Below are positions 25,082 through 34,032 of a stretch of 41,055 nucleotides of DNA, in pieces. This stretch comes from JAVBPB01 sp031549965. GTDB taxonomy: Bacteria > Bacillota > Clostridia > Lachnospirales > Lachnospiraceae. Where the stretch lies: positions 1 to 41,055 of the forward strand of contig JAVBPB010000031.1 of assembly GCA_031549965.1 (NCBI GenBank), in the 5' to 3' direction. Position numbers and translations under genes: made by a program. Position 1 is the first letter of the stretch; each line of letters begins with the position of its first letter. Below the pieces are notes generated by a model. It was not told the DNA's origin. It worked only from the letters and a program-made list of their open reading frames with translations, and did not search any database.

Positions 25082-25882
25082 GTGAAAGGAGCAAAAATTA
25101 TAATTACTGATTTAGACAAAACCTTGTTACATAGTGATAAAACCATTTCAGATTATACTATAGAAATATTTAATCAATGTCGTGCAAAAGGTATTAAGAT
25201 AGCTTTTGCAACTGCACGTTCCGAAAATTCATGTAAATATATTATTGAACGTTTCATGCCTGATGCAATTATTTCTAACGGAGGGGCTTTAGTTAAAGTC
25301 GGAGATAATATTGTTTATAAGGCAATTATGAATGAAGAAATATGCAATAAATTACTTTTACGTTGTATTAATAACTCAGAAATTGAATGTATTACAGCAG
25401 AAACAGATTTTGGATATTATTTAGATAAGCAAGTAGACGAACAAGACCCAAATTGGATTGAGTATATGCCTGCATATTATAAGGACTTTAGTAATGGTAT
25501 GGGTTGCGATGCATATAAAATTACTATTGCTATTGATGATGCAAATTTTGCTAAAGATATAATTTCAGATATTCCTGAGATTGAAATGATTCCTTTTTCT
25601 GGTGAAAACTGGTTTAGATATGCACATGTTTCAGCAAATAAATGGATGGGTATTAACGCTTTAACTACATATTATGGAATAAGTACTGATAAAGTAGTTG
25701 CCTTTGGTGATGATTATAATGACATGGAAATGATTAAAAATTGTGGTATTGGCGTTGCTGTTGCAAATGCTTTAGACGAAGTCAAAGCACTTGCAAATGA
25801 TACCTGTGACAGCAACGATAATGATGGGCTTGCTAAATGGCTTGCTAAGAATGTTTTAGATTCTACTCCACCAAACTCATAA
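25082..25882 (+). CDS. Cof-type HAD-IIB phosphatase
   Basis: A 266-residue HAD superfamily IIB hydrolase. Motif I is ITDLDKTLL with Asp10 and Asp12; motif II is in IAFATARSENS; motif III/IV lies near ANKWMGINAL and VVAFGDDYNDMEMIKNCGIGVAVANA, the typical Cof-type end. The cap domain lies between. It acts on sugar phosphates or nucleotides; the exact substrate cannot be read. The start is GTG with GGAGG 6 nt upstream. The 3' end overlaps the 3' end of the next, convergent gene by 20 nt. Confidence 0.88.
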   Translation: MKGAKIIITDLDKTLLHSDKTISDYTIEIFNQCRAKGIKIAFATARSENSCKYIIERFMPDAIISNGGALVKVGDNIVYKAIMNEEICNKLLLRCINNSEIECITAETDFGYYLDKQVDEQDPNWIEYMPAYYKDFSNGMGCDAYKITIAIDDANFAKDIISDIPEIEMIPFSGENWFRYAHVSANKWMGINALTTYYGISTDKVVAFGDDYNDMEMIKNCGIGVAVANALDEVKALANDTCDSNDNDGLAKWLAKNVLDSTPPNS

Positions 25883-26777
25883 TCTCAACCGCCTTAACTT
25901 CATTTTCATGTGCACCCTTTAATAAAGCTGCTATTTTAACTCGCACTTCTTGATTCAATATATCCTCGCTTGTTTTTATACGAAATGCTTCTTTCCATGC
26001 CAAATATACTGACTCATAAATACTAGCAAGTGGGGTCTGTTCCATCTTTTCAAAATACTTCCAAGCATAATATTTAAGTTCACCATAAGTACCTAAAAAA
26101 TATTCCAAATTCCATGATATATCTGGATTAAACTCAGCTTCAAAATGCTTAATCAATGTCTGGTATGCTTCTAATCCCTTTGCATTATCACACCATTCTT
26201 CACCTTTTAAATGCGAAACTGCTAGTTTCATTGTATCTTTTAGAATGTCTTCTTGTGATTTTTCGCTTTTACCATTAATAGTCAATACTGATAAAATCGG
26301 AAGTTCTCGTTTTCCAAGCAAATTATAAGACATTTCTCCCTCTCCATTTATAGCAAGAGTTAGAAATTTCTGAGTATCATCATCATAACCAATAATTAAA
26401 CCCCATTCTGGTACTCCTATATCCCATGATACCGCTGGTACTCCACTATCAATAGATTCTTTAATAATCGCGATAGCTTCTAATCGTCTTTCTTCCTCAA
26501 TATCATCTTGTCCCCAATAGCGACCTACATAATTGCATATTAATCCCCCATTCTCTGTCCACGGTTTCTGATCGTCAAAACTCCAAATGCTTGTTGCTGA
26601 TGGACACAAATCCTCTGATACCCACATACGAAATGCAAAACCGCTAGTAGCAATAATATCCTCTGAACAACCCTCCCAAGGACTATTTTTCACTGCACAA
26701 GCTAAAGACTTTGCAAAAGAAAAAAGATAACCTGTACTGTCTGTAACTCCATCCCATGTAATATTCAACTTCTTCAT
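25863..26777 (-). CDS. BtrH/C39-like papain-fold protein (tentative)
   Basis: A 304-residue soluble protein. The N-terminal part (DGVTDSTGYLFSFAKSLACAV, then SGFAFRMWV and VPAVSWDIGVPEWGLIIGYDD) follows the pattern of the BtrH N-terminal / C39-like family (papain-like fold), with GVPAV followed by GLIIGYDDDTQKFL as the usual His-loop region. A clear catalytic triad cannot be confirmed. The C-terminal half is helical. It overlaps the AraC-type gene upstream by 4 nt (ATGA), so it is the downstream gene of an AraC-regulated operon. Confidence 0.45.
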   Translation of the reverse strand: MKKLNITWDGVTDSTGYLFSFAKSLACAVKNSPWEGCSEDIIATSGFAFRMWVSEDLCPSATSIWSFDDQKPWTENGGLICNYVGRYWGQDDIEEERRLEAIAIIKESIDSGVPAVSWDIGVPEWGLIIGYDDDTQKFLTLAINGEGEMSYNLLGKRELPILSVLTINGKSEKSQEDILKDTMKLAVSHLKGEEWCDNAKGLEAYQTLIKHFEAEFNPDISWNLEYFLGTYGELKYYAWKYFEKMEQTPLASIYESVYLAWKEAFRIKTSEDILNQEVRVKIAALLKGAHENEVKAVEIMSLVE

Positions 26778-27615
26778 TTAGCTTCTCCTTCTATTTTCTT
26801 TATTGGAATATAAATCTCCTCACTGAATATTCGGCTTGCTTCAACATAACTTTCAAACTCATAACTACAATTATGTTGATAACCACTACTAGGGAACCAA
26901 GTTTTATTTATGTATTCCCAAGTTTTATGTATTGTGTTCACAAAATCAAAATGTGTAGCCGCTGGTGTATTAAACAACGCATATAACCCCTCTGGAATAT
27001 GTATTTGAACGGTCTCACTAATATCGCCTTTAGCATCATCTGTTTTGATACCAATCCAGTAGTCTAGGCAATCATTCCTGACATTCCATCGACAAATTCC
27101 ATAATCTTTACAAACCTTCCCACCTGATAGCTTAAGTGAAAGCTTTTTACAATTGTATTTATTCCAAAATCTAGGTGGATAAGCTTCATCACTTGCATAT
27201 GCTGTTAACACAAGTTCTGGTAAAGTAATGATTTGAGGCGTAATCTCAAACTCAGAAACCTGTAACCTTATACGTTCATATAACTTTAAGCTATTTCCTG
27301 CTGCCTTATATTCTGTAGGTAAAACATTGTGTTCAGCTTTAAATGCTCTTGTAAAATTTTCTTTTGAATTAAAACCATACTCAAAAGCAATCTCAGATAT
27401 AGGACAATCGCTATCTACTATTTTTTTGCAATTTCGCAGAGTCTCCGCTTACGTATATAATCAGCAGGTGTAAGGTGTAATACCTCCTTAAATACTTTCA
27501 GAAAATGATATTCTGAATAACCCGCTACTTTTGCGAGGTCTGTAAGTTTAAGGTCATCTTTTAAATTTAGTTCAATATGCGTTAATACGTTTTCAATGTG
27601 TTCTCTATAATTCAT
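26774..27615 (-). pseudogene. AraC regulator with GyrI-like domain, frameshifted at A7
   Basis: The first 65 residues (from ATG 27615) are an AraC HTH (MNYREHIENVLTHIELNLKD, then LAKVAGYSEYHFLKVFKEV), ending at a stop after AKK. The next frame continues with the second HTH (IVDSDCPISEIAFEYGFNSKENFTRAFK) and a GyrI-like effector domain (LVLTAYASDEAYPPRFWNKY to IPIKKIEGEAK at 26774). Both frames meet at the seven-A coding-strand run (plus-strand T7, 27421-27427); eight A would fuse them to AKKIVDSD. So a full-length protein of about 280 residues is broken by one base. It overlaps the next gene by 4 nt. It may be dead, slippage-rescued or a base-call error. Confidence 0.7.
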
Positions 27616-27736
27616 AAATTTATTATACCAAAGTCCTTATTTTTATGATTGATAAAAATTGCGATATTTCACCTTGTTAATAATAATTATTATATCATAT
27701 TTATCCAGATATTTTTAGATATTTTAAAAACAAAAA

Positions 27737-27762
27737 AACCACTAGCTGTAATACTAATGGTT
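27737..27762. terminator. Terminator of the MerR gene
   Basis: Arms AACCACTAG (27737-27745) and CTAATGGTT (27754-27762) pair with one G-U. On the minus strand they are followed by TTTTTTTG. It lies 10 nt past the MerR stop. Confidence 0.8.
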
Positions 27763-27771
27763 CTTTGTAAA

Positions 27772-28755
27772 TTATTTAAGCTTTATTGGGAATAACAAAT
27801 CCAATTGATGCTCATCACTTTCAGGATTATCAAGGTTTGCATAGTGTAAATAATTCAAATGTTCCTCCATCAATCCTCCCATACACTCTCCACAATCAGG
27901 AATATCATTGTTTGTGTACTTAGGATTATCTTCCACAACCCACTTAACAAGCCACTCCCACTCATGGAAATTTCCTAATGTAATCATATGTGCAGCATAC
28001 ATACCACCATCAAAATGTTTCTTTTCTAACGGAGCTGGAACCTCCATATCATCAGGTATTGTTATCCACAATTCATAACCATACACAGGCTTGTCCTCAG
28101 ATGGATTAGGGTGATTAAATCCAAAAACTCTTGCATCTGGCTTTTTACTGTAAAGATTACTTTTTTTCACAAAGTCATATAATGCATCTCCTGCGTTTGA
28201 TTCTGGATTTTCTCCAATATAATGACTTGATGCAACTGTACATGGGGGTAAATGTACAATCCTCACATCCTTTAGTTTTGATAACCCCTCATTTGCTTTG
28301 TTTAAATCGTCCATAGACCTTTCCTCCTTAAAATTGATTTTTGTCAAAGATAAGGAATCAATTGCATTAAGTATAATTTCATCATTAAACAACACTGATT
28401 TTAAAGCTATGTTCGTATTTTTTTGAAGTTCCTCAATAAAATTGCTAAGTATTACACGCATTGTTGATAAAGCTGTTATTTCATCATCCACTTCACTCAT
28501 ATTCTGCATAAATACATTTAGCATTGTTTCTGTACTTGGACTATCAAAAATCATTTTTATCTGCTTTAATGGGATTCTAAGTTTACGAAGAAGTATAATC
28601 TGCTTTAATCGCAAAACAGAATCTTCATCATATACACGATAAGCATAGTCTTCCACCTTTAAACTTGGCAAAATACCTATCTCCTCATAATAACGTAGCA
28701 TCCTTGTTGAAACATTGAACATCTTTGAAACCTGACTAATTGTTACTAAATCCAT
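27772..28755 (-). CDS. MerR family regulator with GyrI-like effector domain
   Basis: A 327-residue protein with a MerR winged helix at about 4-70 (ITISQVSKMFNVSTRMLRYYEEIGILPSLK), a coiled-coil dimerisation helix (about 75-115), and a GyrI-like ligand domain at about 150-327 (CTVASSHYIGENPE... and GYELWITIPDDMEVP). Such proteins bind drugs or small molecules and bend 19-bp-spacer promoters. The promoter 30 nt before the start has just this spacer (28787-28817), so it is most likely autoregulated. GAGGAGC precedes the ATG. It ends at the terminator 27737-27762. Confidence 0.88.
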   Translation of the reverse strand: MDLVTISQVSKMFNVSTRMLRYYEEIGILPSLKVEDYAYRVYDEDSVLRLKQIILLRKLRIPLKQIKMIFDSPSTETMLNVFMQNMSEVDDEITALSTMRVILSNFIEELQKNTNIALKSVLFNDEIILNAIDSLSLTKINFKEERSMDDLNKANEGLSKLKDVRIVHLPPCTVASSHYIGENPESNAGDALYDFVKKSNLYSKKPDARVFGFNHPNPSEDKPVYGYELWITIPDDMEVPAPLEKKHFDGGMYAAHMITLGNFHEWEWLVKWVVEDNPKYTNNDIPDCGECMGGLMEEHLNYLHYANLDNPESDEHQLDLLFPIKLK

Positions 28756-28786
28756 AATAATGCTCCTCTTCTTTAACTTTAATTGG

Positions 28787-28817
28787 AGTATAAGGTGCTA
28801 CACGACGTCAAAGTCAA
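28787..28817 (-). promoter_or_regulatory. MerR-type promoter with 19-bp spacer
   Basis: Minus strand: -35 TTGACT (28812-28817), a 19-bp spacer (28793-28811), and -10 TATACT (28787-28792). A spacer of 19 bp is the known mark of MerR-activated promoters, so it is assigned to the MerR gene just downstream. Confidence 0.75.
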
Positions 28818-28835
28818 TACTTTTTATCAAATTTT

Positions 28836-29774
28836 TTATTCTAGTCTATCATGTTCCTTTAATATTAACATATCATCCATAACATCTAGAATAGGCCATA
28901 AAAGTGCACTGATTGATGACACCTCGTATTTTTTATCTTCTGGTTTTTCACTCCAAAGCCCTTCTTTATTCCACAGCCTTCCCAAGCTTAGATTGTCAAT
29001 CTTCGCATCCAATTCATCTTCACTTATCGCTTTTTTCTCTATTCTTTCTCGAATCTCTTTGCGAACTGATTCCAATGCAGATACATCAACTATTTTCAGA
29101 AACTCTGCTGCCAAACGTTGACATTCATCTGTACTTTTGAGTTTATATTCATCTATAACCTCTATTAAGCCAACCCAATCATTTGCTTCCAATGTTTCTT
29201 GAATACATTCATTTGTAATAGCACAAAAATTCGCATATTTATGCATCTGTGACACTCTGTACTCAATTACTCTAAGTGTCTTTTTATATATTTCATGTTC
29301 TTTATCAAAGTATTTTAGTACAAAGCCAAACATAGCACTGTGTATGTAGTTTTCTGGTGGCCAATCACACGGAAACCATGGTGCATTTGGATATTGATAA
29401 TAAGGTTCACATGGATAATTATTATTTGATGGTATTGACCAATACCAACCATGCTCTGTAAAGTAATCTGTATTTTCAATAAACTTCATTATTCCCTGTA
29501 TCATTGGATTATCTTTATTATCACACTTCAATGATTTTAAAACTCCGTAAGCCATATCTGTAGCCACTGGGTGTGAATGAGGATTTAAGCAATCCGGTTC
29601 AAGTCCATTACCGAAACCTCCATCTTCGTTTTGATAGAAAGAAAGCGCCTCTATAACTGTATTACAACTTCCACCCTCGAAATGATATTGCCAACGTGTT
29701 AATTCAATATGCCTAGCATTACGGTAAATCCAACTACGGATTTGATTATATACCTCTTTTGATAGCTTCTTCAT
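28836..29774 (-). CDS. Prenyltransferase/terpene-cyclase-like alpha/alpha-toroid protein
   Basis: A 312-residue soluble protein. It carries the motif FYQNEDGGFGNGLEPDCLNP (about 46-65), the QxxDGGFG element of alpha/alpha-barrel folds found in prenyltransferases and squalene-hopene-type cyclases, and repeats such as YWSIPSNNNYPCEPYY and ENYIHSAMFGFVLKYF. No catalytic DXDD motif is seen, so enzymatic function is open. GGAGGTAAAAAGTTAAA precedes the ATG. It lies between a deleted AraC gene and the MerR gene on the same strand. Confidence 0.5.
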   Translation of the reverse strand: MKKLSKEVYNQIRSWIYRNARHIELTRWQYHFEGGSCNTVIEALSFYQNEDGGFGNGLEPDCLNPHSHPVATDMAYGVLKSLKCDNKDNPMIQGIMKFIENTDYFTEHGWYWSIPSNNNYPCEPYYQYPNAPWFPCDWPPENYIHSAMFGFVLKYFDKEHEIYKKTLRVIEYRVSQMHKYANFCAITNECIQETLEANDWVGLIEVIDEYKLKSTDECQRLAAEFLKIVDVSALESVRKEIRERIEKKAISEDELDAKIDNLSLGRLWNKEGLWSEKPEDKKYEVSSISALLWPILDVMDDMLILKEHDRLE

Positions 29775-29842
29775 TTTAACTTTTTACCTCCTGTAATTTA
29801 CTAAACAGCTGTTACACTATTATATCCTTTTTAGAAAGCAAT

Positions 29843-30615
29843 TTATTGTAAAAAATCGACATCACTAGGAAAATGTCTTAATGCAAACGCTTTTGCATCT
29901 CTCATTGTCATACCATGATGTTTTTTAAAGTGATTTAGCATATGTGCTTGATCTGTATAATTATATTTATATACTGCATCTAATGCATTAAAATCTTTAG
30001 AAAACAAATAATCATTCCACACATTTTGGTAACGAACAATATCCGAAATTTTTTTCATTGAAACACCTATATATTCATTAGATTTGGATTAAATCTATTT
30101 AAATTTATATGCTTTAATAAAAAAGCCTCTGTTTGCTCTACTCTCTCATCTAAACTGGTATATTCTAAAAGCATTTTATCAAAATAGCTTTTCCAGCCCG
30201 AAAAATAATACTCCATTTGCTCAAATGTATGATACGAATCCTTCAAATGCTCTGTTGTAAATAAATGTACTCCCCAAAAATTAAATCTTATTCCGAATCG
30301 TGATGTATTTGATTTATCCCTTAAGGGTTCTAATACACTTGCTGTATCTGTAAGTCCACAAAAAAAGGCAACTGTTTTTCCACTATGGTGGTCTGTTATA
30401 AAAATGATATTAAAGCATAAATCTGGATTGACATATGTAGGCTCTAAGTCATTCTTATCTATATCTGTTACAATATGTTCTGTTCCAAAATATCCTGATA
30501 AAAACGGAACTAATAAAGGATGTTTAGCATTTCGGTCGGCATGTACATCTGATTTATAATCACATAACTCTGCTGCTGATGTGTTTAGTAGTAAATTCAA
30601 ATCTAGTCTCCGCAC
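29843..30615 (-). pseudogene. AraC family regulator with an internal out-of-frame deletion
   Basis: From GTG 30615 (GAGGAG upstream) the first frame gives an AraC N-terminal half (MRRLDLNLLLNTSAAELCDY to NRFNPNLMNI). A stop and a frame change follow at about 30060-30075, and the next frame gives NEYIGVSMKKISDIVRYQ then NALDAVYKYNYTDQAHMLNHFKKHHGMT, the second half of an AraC HTH. The first HTH helices expected between are missing. The junction lies at a short repeated AATGAAT, as expected for a microhomology deletion. Unlike the two A-run cases, this is real sequence loss. Confidence 0.65.
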
Positions 30616-30685
30616 TATTAATCTCCTCGTCCATTTTTTATACTGTTTATTATATCAGATATCATAACTTTTACCAAATAAAATA

Positions 30686-30717
30686 ACCACGTACCTTTTT
30701 TTAATGAGACACGTGGT
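30686..30717. terminator. Terminator downstream of the helical protein gene
   Basis: ACCACGT (30686-30692) and ACGTGGT (30711-30717) pair, followed on the minus strand by TATTTTATTT. It lies 16 nt past the stop of the gene at 30733. Confidence 0.65.
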
Positions 30718-30732
30718 ATATATGTTTTTTAG

Positions 30733-31275
30733 TTAACAAAACATCTGCGGAAACTGTCTAATTATTCCAGTCGCAAAATAATCAGACATCGGAAGTACTG
30801 CTTTTTCAACTTGGTCAAACGCTTGTATGTCAGCTGGGTAATTACCTGCTAAACGCATTGCTACTTCCTGTGTTGTCAAATCTAAATGCGTATATAACAT
30901 ATTACGAAGATCATTCATATCATAATATGGATTAATACGACTAAATGCATTTGCCATTTGGTCTGCATTTTTGTACCACTGCTGTTTCAAATTAGCGGCA
31001 TCTTCAGTACGACCATCACGCAGTGCTGTAATCAAGTCGCCTCCAATCTTAAGATGTTGCACTAGAAGACTTTCTATCGTATTTGCAATATTTGCACCAT
31101 AATAATTTTCAAAAATGTTAGCAATATCCTTTGGATTACGCATAAGACGTGCAGTCGTTGCTGCTTGATCATCAAGCCTTGCTGCTGTACTAATTAAAAA
31201 CATTCTAGTCCAGTAAACATGCTGTTCCCATACTTTTCGCATATCGCTTATTAAGTCAAACTTTGAGCGTTTCAT
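30733..31275 (-). CDS. All-helical protein often annotated acetylglutamate kinase
   Basis: A 180-residue soluble protein that is nearly all helical, without P-loop or amino-acid-kinase motifs. Landmarks are KVWEQHVYWTRMFLISTAARL (about 15-35), NPKDIANIFENYYG and LTTQEVAMRLAGNYPADIQAFD. From memory, this clostridial family carries the automatic name acetylglutamate kinase in databases; nothing in the sequence supports that. The repeated helix-hairpin shape with conserved His/Trp/Arg could bind a cofactor, which is a guess. It lies between terminator 30686-30717 and the amidase gene and may be monocistronic. Confidence 0.6.
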   Translation of the reverse strand: MKRSKFDLISDMRKVWEQHVYWTRMFLISTAARLDDQAATTARLMRNPKDIANIFENYYGANIANTIESLLVQHLKIGGDLITALRDGRTEDAANLKQQWYKNADQMANAFSRINPYYDMNDLRNMLYTHLDLTTQEVAMRLAGNYPADIQAFDQVEKAVLPMSDYFATGIIRQFPQMFC

Positions 31276-31338
31276 AAATTAAACCCCAAATTATTTTACT
31301 ATAAGCATATGCTTAATGCTTGATTTTGTTTCCTAATA

Positions 31339-32157
31339 TTAACGTTTAAAATATTTGTCTACACCATTTGCAATTCCATTTACAATCTTATGTTGATATT
31401 CTTCTGTAGCCATTAACGCATCCTCTGTAGGATTTGACATATATCCCATTTCAACAATAGTAACTGGTACTTGTGCCCAATTAATTCCACTCATTGTATC
31501 AGTTTCCCATACATATTCTCTCTTACAGCCTGTTACACCAACAAGTTCATCTAAAACATCTGTAGAAAGCTGTTTACTTTTAGAATATAATTTTCCGTTA
31601 TATATATTTGCTGATGTTTGACATATTGTCATTGCCCCATTCACAGATGAATTTTCTGAACCATTTGCATGAATACGTATAAATGCGTCTGCATTTGCTC
31701 CATTAGCAATTTGAGCACGTTCTGAATTACTCATATTTACTTCATTTGTTGTTCTTACCATAATTACTGTATATCCACGAGATTCTAGTTCTTTTTGCAA
31801 TTTTAGCGAAACGTTCAATGTCAATTGATATTCTGCAAGCCCACTTACACACCCACTAGTTCCACTAGATACTTTCGCTTTCATCTCACTAGCTCCTGGG
31901 CCAACAGGTTCTTTTTCGTTATTACCTTTTTGTTGATGTCCTGCATCAATCACAACCACAAAACCATTTTCCTTACTACTTGTTTCACTATTACTTGATG
32001 TCTCTTTTATAGTAGTTTCAATAGTCTCTGATTCAACATTATATTCACTTGTCAACTCTACTGTTGCCAAATTTTCTACTATGTCATCCTTTGAACAACC
32101 ATACAGCGATATTCCAAACATCAACACTATTAATATATAATTTATCTTCTTTTGCAT
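31339..32157 (-). CDS. N-acetylmuramoyl-L-alanine amidase lipoprotein (Amidase_3)
   Basis: A 272-residue lipoprotein: MQKKINYILIVLMFGISLYG with Cys21 as lipid anchor, a Thr/Ser-rich linker (about 30-65), then an Amidase_3 domain (about 66-270). Zinc ligands are His of VIDAGH, Glu of GLAEYQLTL and His of RIHANGS; the catalytic Glu is in VEMGYMSNP. It cleaves the bond between MurNAc and L-Ala of peptidoglycan at the outer face of the membrane. It is encoded after the ABC permease with a 100-nt gap, on the same strand, so the two may or may not share a transcript. Confidence 0.88.
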   Translation of the reverse strand: MQKKINYILIVLMFGISLYGCSKDDIVENLATVELTSEYNVESETIETTIKETSSNSETSSKENGFVVVIDAGHQQKGNNEKEPVGPGASEMKAKVSSGTSGCVSGLAEYQLTLNVSLKLQKELESRGYTVIMVRTTNEVNMSNSERAQIANGANADAFIRIHANGSENSSVNGAMTICQTSANIYNGKLYSKSKQLSTDVLDELVGVTGCKREYVWETDTMSGINWAQVPVTIVEMGYMSNPTEDALMATEEYQHKIVNGIANGVDKYFKR

Positions 32158-32257
32158 ACACTATCCTCTATGTTTTATAATAACATCATATAGATTATTA
32201 TAACCCCCTTAGATTGAATTGTAAAACTTATTAAAGATAATTAATTGGTACACATTT

Positions 32258-33346
32258 TTAGTATTCACAAATATCTGCTTTTAAAAGCCTCTTACATCTT
32301 GTTATAATTAGTGGAATAACTACCATTATGTTACAAAGCACCATTCCTATCAGTGCCAATGAATGAAAATAATTCAAATACTTTCCTGCCGGATATAATA
32401 CCATATTGTTAAACAAATATAGCATTGTAAAAAATACTCCTCCTCCAACTGTCAGTGCAACCAAATCCATACACAGTAGCTCCTTTGCAATCTTACCAAT
32501 AATCCTACGTTTCGAAATTCCTATTGCACGATAAACCGCAAACTCAAAGTTTCTTCGTTGATACATACCTACAAATGCTGCATTTATTGTAACTGCCATA
32601 ATTATTGCCATCAAAATTACAACGAACATATAAATTGTATCGAACATACTGAATTGCCCTCTCATATCATTATATAAGCCTTTATATACGTAAACATCAT
32701 ACTTTTCCTGAAGACCATATGCATAATCATAAAGTTCTTTACCTTTTATCTCTTCTCCTAATAGCAAACATTCCACTACTTCACTGTTTTCGTCAATAAA
32801 ATATGAAATATAACCGTCTTCATTTGTAATAACATCAAGCGTAAACTCACCATAAATATTCGAACCATAGTCCTTATCAACCTTATTGCCTATTTCTAAT
32901 CCTATATTTTTCGCAAATTTTTCACTTAAAACTAGACTTCCATTTTTAATATTCTCGAAATCACAGTCTATATTATGAAACTCACAAAATGTTTTAAAAT
33001 CATCCACCGAATGAAATGTAAATGTACATTGACCCATTTCAAACCCCATAACCGTATTCCAACTAAAACCATTGTATGATCCCATATCAATGATTTTCAC
33101 TTTATTATCTTTTAAAGCCTCTGCCTTAAATGCTTCAAATTCTTGCTTATCTTTATCATTTGTTGTCGCATTAATTGATACCATATCATTATAGTACTCA
33201 ATACCTACTCTCCAATTGTCATAAGGATTTGTAACATATAAGCCTGCAAGATATGCTCCATAACCGAGAAACAGCATAAACATCAGTAATATGCATCTTG
33301 ATTTATTTTCTTTAATGAAATATAATGCCGAAAATGGAGTTTTCAT
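32258..33346 (-). CDS. ABC transporter permease, FtsX/MacB type (second subunit)
   Basis: A 362-residue permease. The start is taken as ATG 33346 (MKTPFSALYFIKENKSR), 1 nt after the ATPase stop; the longer in-frame reading lies inside the ATPase gene. One N-terminal membrane helix (about 17-38), a large outside domain, and three C-terminal helices (about 240-265, 290-315, 330-350) with the FtsX-like FAVYRAIGISKRRI motif. It pairs with the permease at 34033 and the ATPase at 33348. Confidence 0.8.
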   Translation of the reverse strand: MKTPFSALYFIKENKSRCILLMFMLFLGYGAYLAGLYVTNPYDNWRVGIEYYNDMVSINATTNDKDKQEFEAFKAEALKDNKVKIIDMGSYNGFSWNTVMGFEMGQCTFTFHSVDDFKTFCEFHNIDCDFENIKNGSLVLSEKFAKNIGLEIGNKVDKDYGSNIYGEFTLDVITNEDGYISYFIDENSEVVECLLLGEEIKGKELYDYAYGLQEKYDVYVYKGLYNDMRGQFSMFDTIYMFVVILMAIIMAVTINAAFVGMYQRRNFEFAVYRAIGISKRRIIGKIAKELLCMDLVALTVGGGVFFTMLYLFNNMVLYPAGKYLNYFHSLALIGMVLCNIMVVIPLIITRCKRLLKADICEY

Positions 33347-33347
33347 A

Positions 33348-34019
33348 CTATTCACCATCCTTAATCGCACTGATATTTCCATCCCACATCTCAATTATTC
33401 TGTCTGCATCTTTTAAAATCGAACTATCATGTGTGATAACTAATACCAGATTTTTTTTAGCATACTCTTTTAATATTTCCATAACTGAAAATGCATTTTC
33501 ATGATCAAGGGCAGCAGTTGGCTCATCTGCAAAAAGTACCTTTGGATTATTAATCATTGCTCTTGCAATTGCTACTCTTTGTCGTTGACCTCCCGAAAGT
33601 TTTGCTGGTCTCTTACCAAGCTCTCTTTCTCCAAGTCCAAACCCAGATAGTAAAGCTTTTGCATTTTCATATGTATTTTTGCCGCTTTTATCCGCTGCAA
33701 TCATAACATTATCTACTGCACTCATATAAGGCACTAGAAAATGTCGTTGAAATACAAAGCCAAATTCATTTCTACGAAGATTTTCTCTTTCACTGTCTTT
33801 TAATTTTGTTAGTTCTTTTTTATTATAAATAATCTGCCCATCAGTAGGTGTTTTTAACGTTGAAAGGCAATACATAAGTGTTGATTTCCCGCTACCTGAT
33901 GGTCCTATAATTCCTATTAGTCCTTTATCTGGAAGTGTAAGGTCAAATCCTCCCAGTGCATAGACTTTTTCAGCTTTTTCCATATCGTATATCATAGTAA
34001 TATTTTTTATTTTAAACAT
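33348..34019 (-). CDS. ABC transporter ATP-binding protein (MacB/LolD type)
   Basis: A 223-residue ATPase. I place the start at ATG 34019 (MFKIKNITMIYDMEKAEKVY) since GAGGAGG precedes it; longer frames overlap the upstream permease. Walker A is GPSGSGKST, the signature is LSGGQRQRVAIARAM, Walker B is VLFADEPTAALD, and the H-loop is VLVITHDSS. It is the LolD/MacB class, which powers FtsX-type permeases for peptide or lipoprotein export. Confidence 0.9.
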   Translation of the reverse strand: MFKIKNITMIYDMEKAEKVYALGGFDLTLPDKGLIGIIGPSGSGKSTLMYCLSTLKTPTDGQIIYNKKELTKLKDSERENLRRNEFGFVFQRHFLVPYMSAVDNVMIAADKSGKNTYENAKALLSGFGLGERELGKRPAKLSGGQRQRVAIARAMINNPKVLFADEPTAALDHENAFSVMEILKEYAKKNLVLVITHDSSILKDADRIIEMWDGNISAIKDGE

Positions 34020-34032
34020 TATTTTGCCTCCT

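Noticed and set aside
30733..31275. Acetylglutamate kinase function
   Set aside because: No amino-acid-kinase motif, too short and all-helical; the name appears to be inherited annotation.
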